Of a stretch of 64,000 nt of DNA, positions 44,727 to 53,487 are shown piece by piece. The notes beneath the pieces were generated by a model. That model made no database searches, was not told the origin of the DNA, and was given only the letters and a program-made list of their open reading frames with translations. Each line of letters opens with the position of its first letter. Position 1 is the first letter of the stretch. The stretch comes from Ponticoccus litoralis (lineage in GTDB: Bacteria; Pseudomonadota; Alphaproteobacteria; Rhodobacterales; Rhodobacteraceae). The DNA lies in contig NZ_JBDNCH010000002.1 of assembly GCF_039769985.1 (NCBI RefSeq), positions 2,170,001 through 2,234,000 on the forward strand. Reading direction: 5' to 3'. A program made the translations under genes and the position numbers.

Positions 44727-46142
44727 TGGAACGGATCGACACGGATATTCTGGTCCTCGGCGCCGGGTCCGGCGGGCTGTCGGTTGCGGCGGGGGCCGTG
44801 CAGATGGGCGCGCGGGTCGTCCTGCTGGAGGGCGCAGAGATGGGCGGCGACTGCCTGAACCACGGTTGCGTCCCCTCCAAGGCGCTGATCGCGGCGGGCA
44901 AGGCGGCGCATGGCATGAGACATGCGGCGGCGTTCGGTATCGCGAATGCCGAGCCGCAGGTGGATTATGCCGCCGCCATGGGCCACGTGCGGGGCGTGAT
45001 CGAGACCATCGCGCCGGTCGACAGTCAGGACCGCTTCGAAGGGCTGGGCGTGCGGGTGATCCGCCACTACGGGCGCTTTGTCTCGGACCGTGCGGTTGAG
45101 GCCGGGCCCTACCGAATCACCGCGCGGCGGATCGTCATCGCGACCGGCTCTTCCCCGGCGGTGCCGCCGATCCCGGGGCTGGAGAGGGTGCCCTACCTGA
45201 CCAACGAATCGCTCTGGGACCTGCGCGCGCGGCCCGATCACCTGCTGATCATCGGCGGCGGTCCCATCGGGATCGAGATGGCGCAGGCGCACCGGCGGCT
45301 GGGGTCCCGCGTGACGGTGCTGGAAGGCGCGCGCGCCCTGGGCAGGGAAGACCCGGAGGCCGCCGCCGTGGTGCTGGCGCAGCTGCGCGCCGAAGGGGTC
45401 GAGATCGTCGAGGGCGCCAAGGTCGAAGCCGTCTCTGCCGAGGGCGGCGTCACGGTCAGCCTCGGGGATGGCCGGTCCTGCACCGGGTCCCACCTGCTGG
45501 TCGCGGTGGGGCGGCGCGTAAACATGGATGGCCTCGACCTGGACAGGGCGGGGATCGAAACCACCCCGACGGGCATCAGGGTCGATGACAGCCTGAAGAC
45601 CACGAATCGCCGGGTCTACGCCATCGGCGATGCGGCGGGGGGCATGCAGTTCACCCATCTCGCGGGCTATCACGCGGGCATCGTCGTGCGCTCTGCGGTG
45701 CTGGGCCTGCCGGCCAGTGGCAAAGACCGCCCATATCCCGCGCACCACCTACACCGCGCCGGAACTGGCGCAGGTCGGCCTGACAGAGGCCGAGGCGCGC
45801 GCAGAGCACGGCAGCCGCCTGACCGTCGCCCGATTCGACATCGGGGAAAACGACCGTGCCATCGCCGAGCGCCGAAGGGCGGGTTTCATCAAGGTCATGG
45901 TTGTGCGCGGCAGGCCCGTCGGCGCCACCATCGTCGGCACGCAGGCCGGAGAGCTGATCGCGCTGTGGTCGCTGGCCATCGCCAACGGCCTGAAGATGAG
46001 CGCGATTTCCGCCATGGTCGCGCCCTATCCCACCATCTCAGAGGTTAACAAGCGCGCCGCCGGTGCCTATTTCTCACCGAAACTCTTCGAAAGCGACCTT
46101 GTGAAGCGGGTGGTGCGCCTTGTGCAGAACTGGCTTCCCTGA
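44726..46142 (+). CDS. MerA-like FAD/NAD(P) disulfide oxidoreductase, one +1 frameshift
   Basis: About 471 aa class I pyridine nucleotide-disulfide oxidoreductase. FAD site LGAGSGGLS (residues 11-19), redox cysteines C43 and C48 in GGDCLNHGCVPSK, NAD site IIGGGPIGIEMA, second FAD motif YAIGDAAGG. An extra T at 45718 (CCAG-T-GGC) shifts the frame; the rest reads RAKTAHIPRTTYTAPELAQV to QNWLP. The usual HxHPTxxE acid-base His is replaced (APYPTISE), and there is no mercury-binding N-terminal domain or Cys pair at the end, so mercury reduction is unlikely. Coupled to the TVP38 gene. Confidence 0.88.
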
Positions 46143-46166
46143 CCGGACGGAATAGATCAAACCCCT

Positions 46167-47550
46167 ATGATGAACTCGCTTTCCGGTCGATTGCTGATCC
46201 TGACGGTGCTCTTCGTGATGCTGGCCGAGGTGCTGATCTTCGTGCCCTCGGTCGCGCGCTTCCGCGAGGATTACCTGCTGGCGCGTCTGGAGCGGGCGCA
46301 GATCGCCTCGCTGGCGCTTCTGGCGGACGACATGCTCAGCGCCGAGCTGGAGGCAGAGCTGCTGGACAATGCCGACGTCTACAACGTGGTGCTGCGGCGC
46401 GACGACGTGCGCGAACTGGTGCTGTCGTCGGAACTGCCCAGCATGGTCACCGCCGATTTCGACCTGCGCGAGACGACCGGCTGGACGCTGATGCGCGACG
46501 CCATGATGCGGCTGGTCAAACGCGAGCCAGAGGTGATCCGGGTGATCGGCAGCCCCTCGCGCGAGGCGGGGCAGCTGATCGAGGTGACGATGGATTCGGG
46601 GCCGTTGCGGGCGGCGATGATCGAATACGGGCTGCGCATCCTGATCCTCTCGGCGGTGATCTCGATCATCACGGCGCTCTTGTTGTTCATGGCCGTGCGG
46701 GTGCTGCTGGTGAAGCCCATCAAGGGCGTCGTGGGCCATATGCGGCGCTATGCCGAGGCGCCCGAGGACGCCCACCGCATCATCGCGCCACAGGCCAAGG
46801 TGCGCGAGCTGCGCGAGGCCGAGGATGCCCTGTATTCGCTTCAGACCCAGCTGACGCAGGCGCTGAAGCAGAAAGAGCGGCTGGCGCAGCTTGGCGGGGC
46901 GGTGGCCCGCGTCAGCCACGACCTGCGCAATATCCTGACCTCGGCGCAGCTGTTTACCGACCGGATCGAGCTGTCCGAGGATCCGGCGGTGCGGCGTCTG
47001 GCGCCCAAGCTGGTGAACTCGATCACCCGGGCCGTGTCGCTTTGCGAAAGCACGCTGGCCTTCGGGCGGGCCGAGGAGCCCTCTCCGACGCTGACGCTGT
47101 TCAACCTCGCCGCGCTGACCAGCGAGGTGCTGGAAGCCGAGCGGCTGGCGATCGGCGAGCACGATGTCAGCCTCTCCGAGGATATTCCGGCGGGGCTGAT
47201 GGTGCGCGGCGACCCGGAACAGATCTACCGGGCGGTGTCCAACCTTGTCCGCAATGCGCGGCAGGCCATCGTGGCGACGGGCCAGCCCGGCGAGATCAGG
47301 GTGGCGGCGCGGTCCGAGGATCACGACTGGGTGATCACGGTCGAGGATACCGGCCCCGGGTTGCCCCCCAAGGCGCGCGACCACCTGTTCCAGTGCCTTC
47401 ACCGGCGGGGCGCGCAAGGGCGGTTCCGGCCTTGGGCTGGCCATCGTCGCCGAATTGATGCGCGGCCATGGCGGCACGGTGCGGCTGGTACGGACCGACG
47501 CCTCGGGCACCTGTTTCGAGATCCGTCTGCCGATGGCCCCGGCGGGCTAG
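46167..47550 (+). CDS. Membrane sensor histidine kinase, orphan, one +1 frameshift
   Basis: About 461 aa. Membrane helices LLILTVLFVMLAEVLIFVP and ILSAVISIITALLLFMAVRV flank a sensor domain of about 130 residues; HAMP, then HisKA with phospho-His in VARVSHDLRNILTSAQL; HATPase N-box NLVRNARQAI, G1 VEDTGPGLPP, G2 GGSGLGLAIVAEL. An extra T at 47394 (CCAG-T-GCC) breaks the frame just before G2. No response regulator is adjacent. Signal unknown. Confidence 0.9.
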
Positions 47551-47787
47551 GGGTCGCGCAGGCCCGGGGCGCGCAACGCCGGGCAGGGTCCGGAACCAGC
47601 AGAGGCCCGGTGGCGCCGCGCGGCGGATGAGGGCCTGTTGCCGGATGCAGGGCATTTGCCGGGCGCGGCATTGGATGGCACCTGGATATCGGCACCGGAA
47701 CCGGGGCAGGGGAGGCCCTGCCGGAAAAGTCAGGGGGCGTCGTGTCGGAAAAAATCGGTCGATCCGAAAAAAGTCGGCTTGGCCCCC

Positions 47788-47816
47788 TTGCATTGCCCCG
47801 GTGCGGTCTGTAGATG
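47788..47816 (+). promoter_or_regulatory. Promoter of tRNA-Arg
   Basis: TTGCAT (47788-47793), 17-nt spacer, TAGATG (47811-47816), ending 10 bases before the mature tRNA. Confidence 0.55.
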
Positions 47817-47826
47817 CAGCCCTCAC

Positions 47827-47903
47827 GGACCGATAGCTCAGCTGGATAGAGTACTTGACTACGAATCAAGGGGTCGGGGGTTCGAATCCTCCTCGGTCCG
47901 CCA
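47827..47903 (+). tRNA. tRNA-Arg (anticodon ACG)
   Basis: 77 nt with encoded CCA. Acceptor GGACCGA/TCGGTCC, D stem GCTC/GAGT, anticodon stem CTTGA/TCAAG around CTACGAA (anticodon ACG, A34 probably edited to inosine), T loop TTCGAATC. Reads CGT/CGC/CGA. Confidence 0.95.
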
Positions 47904-47912
47904 GGATTTCCT

Positions 47913-47950
47913 GAAAACCGCGTCGGCTCTGCCGGCGCGGTTTTCTTTTG
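47913..47950 (+). terminator. Terminator of tRNA-Arg
   Basis: AAAACCGCG...CGCGGTTTTCTTTT stem-loop with T-rich tail immediately after the tRNA. Confidence 0.85.
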
Positions 47951-48171
47951 TGGCCCCGGGATCGTCAGGCAAAGCGGATGTTCACGTCGGGGGCTGACGC
48001 CGCATGGGGGGCGTGATCCGTATCGCGTGGCGCGCCGTGGATCGTTGCCCCGATCCCAGGTGCGTCCGGCTTCGGTTTCTGAGAGGCGCCGCGCCCTGAC
48101 ACATGGTCAAACGTGGTGCGGAAAAGCCGCCGCGAACCGCAGGGCTGGGGAGGGCGGGGCAGGGGCGGCGC

Positions 48172-49041
48172 TCATTCAACCGCGCTGCCGTCCATCTCGT
48201 GACTTTCCAGAAGCTTGCGGAGCGCTTCGGTCTCTTCGCTCGTCTGGTAGTTCGATTGGTGAAGATAGTAGGACACGCGCGGCAGCGGCGGCAGGCCGAA
48301 CTCGGGTCCGAGCACCTGGATGTCGGACCGGAAGGCGCTCAGCGTGCGGGCGGTGACGCCAAGACCGGCCTCCACCGCGAAACGCACCCCGGCGGGGCTG
48401 TGGGTGGTCAGCCGCTCGTAATAGGGCATGCCCACCAGTTCGAGCGCATTCAGGCAGATCCGGCGAAACATGCTGGGTTCGTCGGTGAGGACAAGGGGCA
48501 GCGGGCCGTCTTCGGGCATGGTCCAGCGCTGAGCCGCGACCCATTGCACCCGCAACAGCTTGAGCAGCCGTCCGTCCCGGACACCCCGGCGCCAGGTGCT
48601 GATCGCGATGTCGAGGCCCCCGGCCTCCAGCGCCTCCATAAGGGCGCGGCTGCGGTCGATATTGAGCTGGATGCGGCTGTGGGGGTAGAGCTTTGCGAAA
48701 TCCCGCATCACATCCGGCAGGATCGCATTCGCAAGCTCGAGCGGCGCGCCGACCCGGATCGTGCGGGAATCGTATCGCTTCTCCGCCGAGATCACCGCCG
48801 TGCTGCACATGCGCACGATTTCATGGGCGTGGCGCAATAGCTCTTGCCCGGCGACGGTCAGTTGGCGACCGCGCCCGACATTCTCGAAGATCGGCCGCCC
48901 GACCGACAGTTCAAGGCCCTGCATCTGTTGCGTGACGGCGGATTGCGACCGCCCAAGGATATCCGCCGCAGCGGAAAAACTGCCATGAGTGTCGATGGCT
49001 ATGAGGGTCTTGAGATGGGCAAGCTGGAGATCTGGACGCAT
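48172..49041 (-). CDS. LysR-family transcriptional regulator
   Basis: 289 aa. N-terminal winged HTH (HLKTLIAIDTHGSFSAAADI, LGRSQSAVTQQMQGLELSVG) and LysR substrate domain (IRVGAPLELANAILPDVMRD, LDIAISTWRRGVRDGRLLKL, VEAGLGVTARTLSAF). Divergent from the tctCBA operon over a 164-base region with an AT-rich palindrome, so it is the probable regulator of that operon, sensing its substrate. Confidence 0.92.
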   Translation of the reverse strand: MRPDLQLAHLKTLIAIDTHGSFSAAADILGRSQSAVTQQMQGLELSVGRPIFENVGRGRQLTVAGQELLRHAHEIVRMCSTAVISAEKRYDSRTIRVGAPLELANAILPDVMRDFAKLYPHSRIQLNIDRSRALMEALEAGGLDIAISTWRRGVRDGRLLKLLRVQWVAAQRWTMPEDGPLPLVLTDEPSMFRRICLNALELVGMPYYERLTTHSPAGVRFAVEAGLGVTARTLSAFRSDIQVLGPEFGLPPLPRVSYYLHQSNYQTSEETEALRKLLESHEMDGSAVE

Positions 49042-49102
49042 CCTGTCGCTTTCAGTGTTTCCCCGTGCGCTCCCAATAATTCAGCATTTTCGATGGATTT
49101 GC

Positions 49103-49119
49103 AAAAATTATTAATTTTT
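49103..49119. promoter_or_regulatory. AT-rich perfect palindrome, candidate LysR operator
   Basis: AAAAATTA-T-TAATTTTT, a perfect 8+1+8 inverted repeat in a GC-rich genome, 87 bases upstream of tctC and in the LysR divergent region. Confidence 0.55.
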
Positions 49120-49205
49120 AACAACAGACGGGCATGGCTATCCCTCCCCCGAGAACCAAAGATCCTCAAGAACTGGGGACATGCACACCGGCTAGGAGAT
49201 GATCC

Positions 49206-50156
49206 ATGAAGACACTTACGCTTGCCGCAACCCTTGCAGCGGTGATGACCGCTCCGCTTTTCGCGCAGACCTATCCTGAAAAAGACATCGACCTCGTGGT
49301 CCCTTTCGATGCCGGCGGCTCGGGCGATGTGACCTCGCGGATCATTGCGGAAACGGCGAATACGCTGCTCGACGGTGTCGAGATCAACGTCGTCAACCGC
49401 GCCGGTGGCGGTGGCGTTGTCGGCCAGACCTTCGTGTCCAAGGCCAAGCCCGACGGCTACACGATCCTTGCCATGACCAGCTCGGTCGTGACCAATCCGC
49501 AGATGAAGGGCGCGCCCTACGAGGTGACGGACTTCCGCCCCGTGGCGCTGTACAACCTCGACCCCGAAGTGATCGCCGTGCCCGCCGACTCGCCCTTCGA
49601 GACGGCAGAGGACTTCCTCGCGGCGGCCAAGGACGAGACGATGAACGTCGTCGTGGCCGGTATCGCGACCTCGCACCACATGTCGGGCCTCGCCATCGAG
49701 CGCGTGACGGACATCAAGTTCAACTACATCCCGACCAAGGGCTTCGGTGCCCGGGTGCAGGCCATCGCCGGCGGTCACGCCGATGCCGCCCTCTGGCCGC
49801 TGGGTGAAGCCGCTGGCCAGGCCGGCAACGGCGGCGGCGTGCGCATCCTTGCCATCGCGAGCGAAGAGCGCAGCGCGGATTTCCCCGATGTCCCAACCTT
49901 CGAAGAAGTTGGCATCGACATTCCGATCTGGGCCACCTTCCGGGGCTGGGCGGTTCCGAAAGACACGCCGGACGAGGTGGTGAAAACCCTCTCGGACCTG
50001 ATGAAATCGGTCTATGATACGCCCGAATACATCGAGAAGATGGATGCCTCGGGCTATGGCGCGGTCTACCGTGACGCGGAAGGGTTCTCCTTCGTGGTGG
50101 ACAGCTATGCCGAGCAGACTTCGGTGATCATCGAAGAAGCCGGGCTCGGCCAATAA
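49206..50156 (+). CDS. Tripartite tricarboxylate transporter substrate-binding protein (TctC)
   Basis: 316 aa with signal peptide MKTLTLAATLAAVMTAPLFA. Bug/TctC fold: YPEKDIDLVVPFDAGGSGDV, VVNRAGGGGVVGQTFVSKAK, KPDGYTILAMTSS. It captures a carboxylate in the periplasm and delivers it to TctAB. First gene of the operon; a hairpin separates it from tctB, which may keep its mRNA more abundant. Confidence 0.93.
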   Translation: MKTLTLAATLAAVMTAPLFAQTYPEKDIDLVVPFDAGGSGDVTSRIIAETANTLLDGVEINVVNRAGGGGVVGQTFVSKAKPDGYTILAMTSSVVTNPQMKGAPYEVTDFRPVALYNLDPEVIAVPADSPFETAEDFLAAAKDETMNVVVAGIATSHHMSGLAIERVTDIKFNYIPTKGFGARVQAIAGGHADAALWPLGEAAGQAGNGGGVRILAIASEERSADFPDVPTFEEVGIDIPIWATFRGWAVPKDTPDEVVKTLSDLMKSVYDTPEYIEKMDASGYGAVYRDAEGFSFVVDSYAEQTSVIIEEAGLGQ

Positions 50157-50186
50157 CACCATCGCCTGTATCCGAAGTTCACGGAG

Positions 50187-50209
50187 CACTGCCCTTTTCG
50201 GGGGCAGTG
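50187..50209 (+). promoter_or_regulatory. Hairpin between tctC and tctB
   Basis: CACTGCCC-TTTTCGG-GGGCAGTG stem of 8 bp without a T-tract, in a 93-base gap. Suits a processing or stability element for differential expression. Confidence 0.5.
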
Positions 50210-50249
50210 TCTCCCTTCGTGCGACCCTTCGACCTGGAAAGGTGATGCC

Positions 50250-50714
50250 ATGTCCAGCCAAACGGACCCCAGAGGTCTTTTTACCCATAGCGATTTCTGG
50301 ATCGGTCTTTCCCTGACCGTCTTCGGGGGCGCGGCTGCCGCCATGGCGTGGTCCTTCGATGCGATGTCCCGAAGCTACCCCCTGGCGCTGTCCCTGCTGC
50401 TTGCGGCCATGGGGGTGCTGGTGATCCTGAAGACGCTGCTGACGCAGACGCCTTCGGTGCACTTCGGGCTGGCGACAAGGGTCGCCGCGCTCTGCGCCCT
50501 TGTGCTTGTGCTGTGGATTGCCGCGCTGGGGTTCGGGCTTGGGTTCATCGGCCCGACGCTGGTGATGCAATTCGCCTTTCTCTGGATCTGCGGCCTGCGC
50601 CCGGCGGGCAAGGCGGTGTTGTTTTCCGTCCTGATCACAGCCGCCGGATATCTCATTTTCGTCTTCCTTCTCAGCGTGCGCCTGCCCGAGAGCATCGCGC
50701 CCTGGCTATTGTGA
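50250..50714 (+). CDS. TctB-family small membrane subunit
   Basis: 154 aa, four membrane helices (FWIGLSLTVFGGAAAAMAWS, YPLALSLLLAAMGVLVILK, ALCALVLVLWIAALGFGLGF, AVLFSVLITAAGYLIFVFLL). Partner of TctA in the proton/sodium-driven transporter. Confidence 0.87.
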   Translation: MSSQTDPRGLFTHSDFWIGLSLTVFGGAAAAMAWSFDAMSRSYPLALSLLLAAMGVLVILKTLLTQTPSVHFGLATRVAALCALVLVLWIAALGFGLGFIGPTLVMQFAFLWICGLRPAGKAVLFSVLITAAGYLIFVFLLSVRLPESIAPWLL

Positions 50715-50724
50715 GAGCAGAAAC

Positions 50725-52275
50725 ATGGATCTCATCCTTCTAGGCTTTCAGACGCTGGCCAGCCCGATGGTCCTGATGATGCTCCTGCTGGGCGTCTTCG
50801 CGGGCATGGTTGTCGGCTCTATCCCCGGCATCAACGACAACATCGCCTTCGCGGTCTTCATCCCCTTTTCCTTCTCGATGCCGCCCGAACAGGCGCTGGC
50901 GCTGATGGTCGGGGTCTATTGTGCGGCGGCGACGGGGGGCGCGATCCCCGCCATCGTGATCAAGGTGCCCGGAACCGCCTCTTCGCTTCTGACCGCCGAG
51001 GACGGCAATGCCATGGCCCGCAAGGGTCTGGCGGGTCGGGCGCTTTCCATTGCCATCACCTCTTCGGTGGTCGGCGGCGTGCTGAGCTCTATCGTGCTGC
51101 TGCTCTTTGCGCCCTCGCTGGCCAAGGTGGCGCTGAAGTTCGGCTACGTCGAGAATTTCGCCCTCGCCATTCTGGGTCTGTCCAGCGTGGTCGGCCTGTT
51201 GCGCGGCAATATCATCAAGGGCGCGATTGCCGCCCTGATCGGCCTGCTGGTCGCCACGATCGGTTTCAGCCCGATGACCGGTGCGGCCCGGTACACCTTT
51301 GACAGCGTCAACCTGATCGAGGGCATTCCCTTCGTGCCGCTGCTGGTGGGGCTCTTCGGCATCGCGGCGATGCTGGATCTCAAGGCGGAACTGCTGAAGT
51401 CGCGCGCCGAGAATGCCGCGCCCGACGCCCTGCCGACGATCGGCTCGCTCAAGCTGCCGCGCGGGCTGGTCCGGCGGCTGGCCCCGGTCTGGGGGGCAAG
51501 TGCGGCGATCGGCAACATGATCGGGATGCTGCCCGGCGCGGGCATGCTGATGGCGATCTTCCTGGCCTACAACCAGGCGGCGGGGCGCTTCCGCAGGCTC
51601 TTTGCGGGCAAACCCGGCGAACCCGAATGGGGCGAGGGCGCGCCCGAAGGCATCGCCGCGCCGGAGGCCGCCAACAACGCCGTCACCGCCAGTTCCATGG
51701 TGCCGCTTCTGTCGCTGGGCATTCCCGGCAACTCGACCTCGGCGCTGTTCATCGGTGCGCTGGCGCTGCACGGCATGGTGCCCGGGCCGCTTCTGTTCAC
51801 CCAGCACGGCAATATCGCCTGGATGATCATCGTCGCCTTCCTGGCCGCCAATATCGTGCTCTGGCCGGTGGCCTGGGTGGTGCTGCGCACGGTGTCGCAA
51901 TACGTCTTTTCGATCCGCAAGGAGGCCATGGTCGGCGTCATCGCGCTGCTGTGCCTGATGGGGGCCTATTCGGACGGCGGCAACCTGTTCAACATGTGGG
52001 TCGCCGTGGGGGCAGGGCTTGTGGCCTATGTCATGCGCCTTGCCAACATCCCGCTGGGACCGGCCATTCTGGGGCTTGTGCTTGGGCCGCAGCTTGAAAC
52101 CTCGCTGCACAATTCGTTGACGATCTCGCAGGGCAACTGGGGCGTTTTCTTCGACGTCGCGGAACACCCGATCAGCGCGGGAATGATGTTCGCCTCCGCC
52201 CTCCTGTGGATCCTGCCCGCCCTTCTCGGGCTGCGAGAGCGCGGTCGCGCCAAGAAAGAGGACCAACAGACATGA
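50725..52275 (+). CDS. TctA-family large membrane subunit
   Basis: 516 aa, about 12 helices. TctA signatures GSIPGINDNIAFAVFIPFSF, GVYCAAATGGAIPAIVIKVP and LSLGIPGNSTSALFIGALAL are intact. Carries out substrate translocation. TGA overlaps the next gene's ATG. Confidence 0.94.
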   Translation: MDLILLGFQTLASPMVLMMLLLGVFAGMVVGSIPGINDNIAFAVFIPFSFSMPPEQALALMVGVYCAAATGGAIPAIVIKVPGTASSLLTAEDGNAMARKGLAGRALSIAITSSVVGGVLSSIVLLLFAPSLAKVALKFGYVENFALAILGLSSVVGLLRGNIIKGAIAALIGLLVATIGFSPMTGAARYTFDSVNLIEGIPFVPLLVGLFGIAAMLDLKAELLKSRAENAAPDALPTIGSLKLPRGLVRRLAPVWGASAAIGNMIGMLPGAGMLMAIFLAYNQAAGRFRRLFAGKPGEPEWGEGAPEGIAAPEAANNAVTASSMVPLLSLGIPGNSTSALFIGALALHGMVPGPLLFTQHGNIAWMIIVAFLAANIVLWPVAWVVLRTVSQYVFSIRKEAMVGVIALLCLMGAYSDGGNLFNMWVAVGAGLVAYVMRLANIPLGPAILGLVLGPQLETSLHNSLTISQGNWGVFFDVAEHPISAGMMFASALLWILPALLGLRERGRAKKEDQQT

Positions 52276-53426
52276 AGCGCGAAACGAAACTCGCCCATTA
52301 CGGCCGCATGGCGACGCCGGGTCCGGCCAACCCGCCCATTGTGAAGGCCTCGACGATCCTGCACGACACGGTGGCATCCTACAAAGCCACCAAGGCCGCG
52401 CGGGAGACCGACGACGCGGTGCTGTCCTACGGGCGGCGCGGCACGACCACCGCGCATCAGCTGGCCGCGGCGCTTGCCGATCTCGAAGGCGGAGAGGCCT
52501 GTTTCCTCTTTCCGACGGGGGTGGCCGCGGTGGCCGGTGCGCTGACGCCCTATCTGGGCGCGGGCGATCACCTGCTGGTCGTCGACACGATCTTTCCCGC
52601 GACGCGCAGCTATTGCGAGAAGAGCCTGAAGCGCAACGGCGTCACCGTCGATTACATCCCGTGGGACACCACTGACCTGACCCCCTACGTCAAACCCGAG
52701 ACAAAGCTCGTGATGGTCGAAAGCCCCGCCTCGCAGACCTATGAGGTCATGGACCTGCCCGCGCTTTGCGCCTCGGCCCATGCGCACGACCTTCTGGTGG
52801 CGGCGGACAACACCTATGGCTCGGGCTGGCTGTATCGCCCGCTGGAGCTGGGCTGCGACCTGTCGGTTGTCGCGGGCACGAAGTACATCGGCGGCCATGC
52901 GGATGCGATGATGGGCGCGGTGATCGCCAAGGGCCGCGTCGTCGGCCCGCTGCGCGCCCATACCGCGATGAGCGGGCAGACGCTGGGCCCCGACGAGGCC
53001 TATGCCTGCCTGCGCGGGCTGCGCACCCTGGGGCTGCGTCTGGAACGGCACGGCGAGAACGGGCTGGCGCTGGCGCAGTGGTTCCCGGATCAGCCGGAGG
53101 TGGCGAAGGTCCACCACCCGGGGCTTCCCGGCCATCCGGGTCATGCGGTCTGGCAGCGTGATGCCAGCGGCTCGAACGGGCTTTTGACCGTGGAATTCAA
53201 GGCGGGCTTCGACGCCGAGGGCTTTGTCGACCGGCTTGCGCTCTTTTCCATCGGAAGCTCGTGGGGCGGTTTCGAAAGCCTCGCCATGCCGTCCTCGCCG
53301 GATGCGGGGCGCCTGTTCCCCGAATCCCGGGCCGGCGCGATGATCCGCTTTCACGCCGGTCTGGAACATATCGACGATCTGGTGGCGGATCTGGCTGCCT
53401 CCTTCGACACGGCGCGCGGGCGTTAA
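52272..53426 (+). CDS. Cystathionine beta-lyase-like PLP enzyme (Cys/Met metabolism family)
   Basis: 384 aa fold-type I PLP enzyme. Y-G-R phosphate-contact region VLSYGRRGTTTAHQL, ACFLFPTGVAAVAGALTPYL, VAADNTYGSGWLYRP (the Asp that contacts the pyridine N), PLP Lys in VVAGTKYIGGHADAMMG, and GLRTLGLRLERH. Close to MetC-type beta-lyases, which split C-S bonds to give 2-aminoacrylate, but in this catabolic context the substrate may be another beta-substituted amino acid. Translationally coupled to tctA; RidA downstream would clear the enamine product. Confidence 0.85.
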   Translation: MKRETKLAHYGRMATPGPANPPIVKASTILHDTVASYKATKAARETDDAVLSYGRRGTTTAHQLAAALADLEGGEACFLFPTGVAAVAGALTPYLGAGDHLLVVDTIFPATRSYCEKSLKRNGVTVDYIPWDTTDLTPYVKPETKLVMVESPASQTYEVMDLPALCASAHAHDLLVAADNTYGSGWLYRPLELGCDLSVVAGTKYIGGHADAMMGAVIAKGRVVGPLRAHTAMSGQTLGPDEAYACLRGLRTLGLRLERHGENGLALAQWFPDQPEVAKVHHPGLPGHPGHAVWQRDASGSNGLLTVEFKAGFDAEGFVDRLALFSIGSSWGGFESLAMPSSPDAGRLFPESRAGAMIRFHAGLEHIDDLVADLAASFDTARGR

Positions 53427-53487
53427 ACGCAGAGAACGGCCCGCCCCCCTTCGCACAATACACGCTTAACCAAGGAGACCCACGGAA

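Noticed and set aside
44726..46142. Mercuric reductase
   Set aside because: No N-terminal metal-binding domain, no C-terminal cysteine pair, no mer genes nearby, and the His of the catalytic His-Glu pair is replaced.
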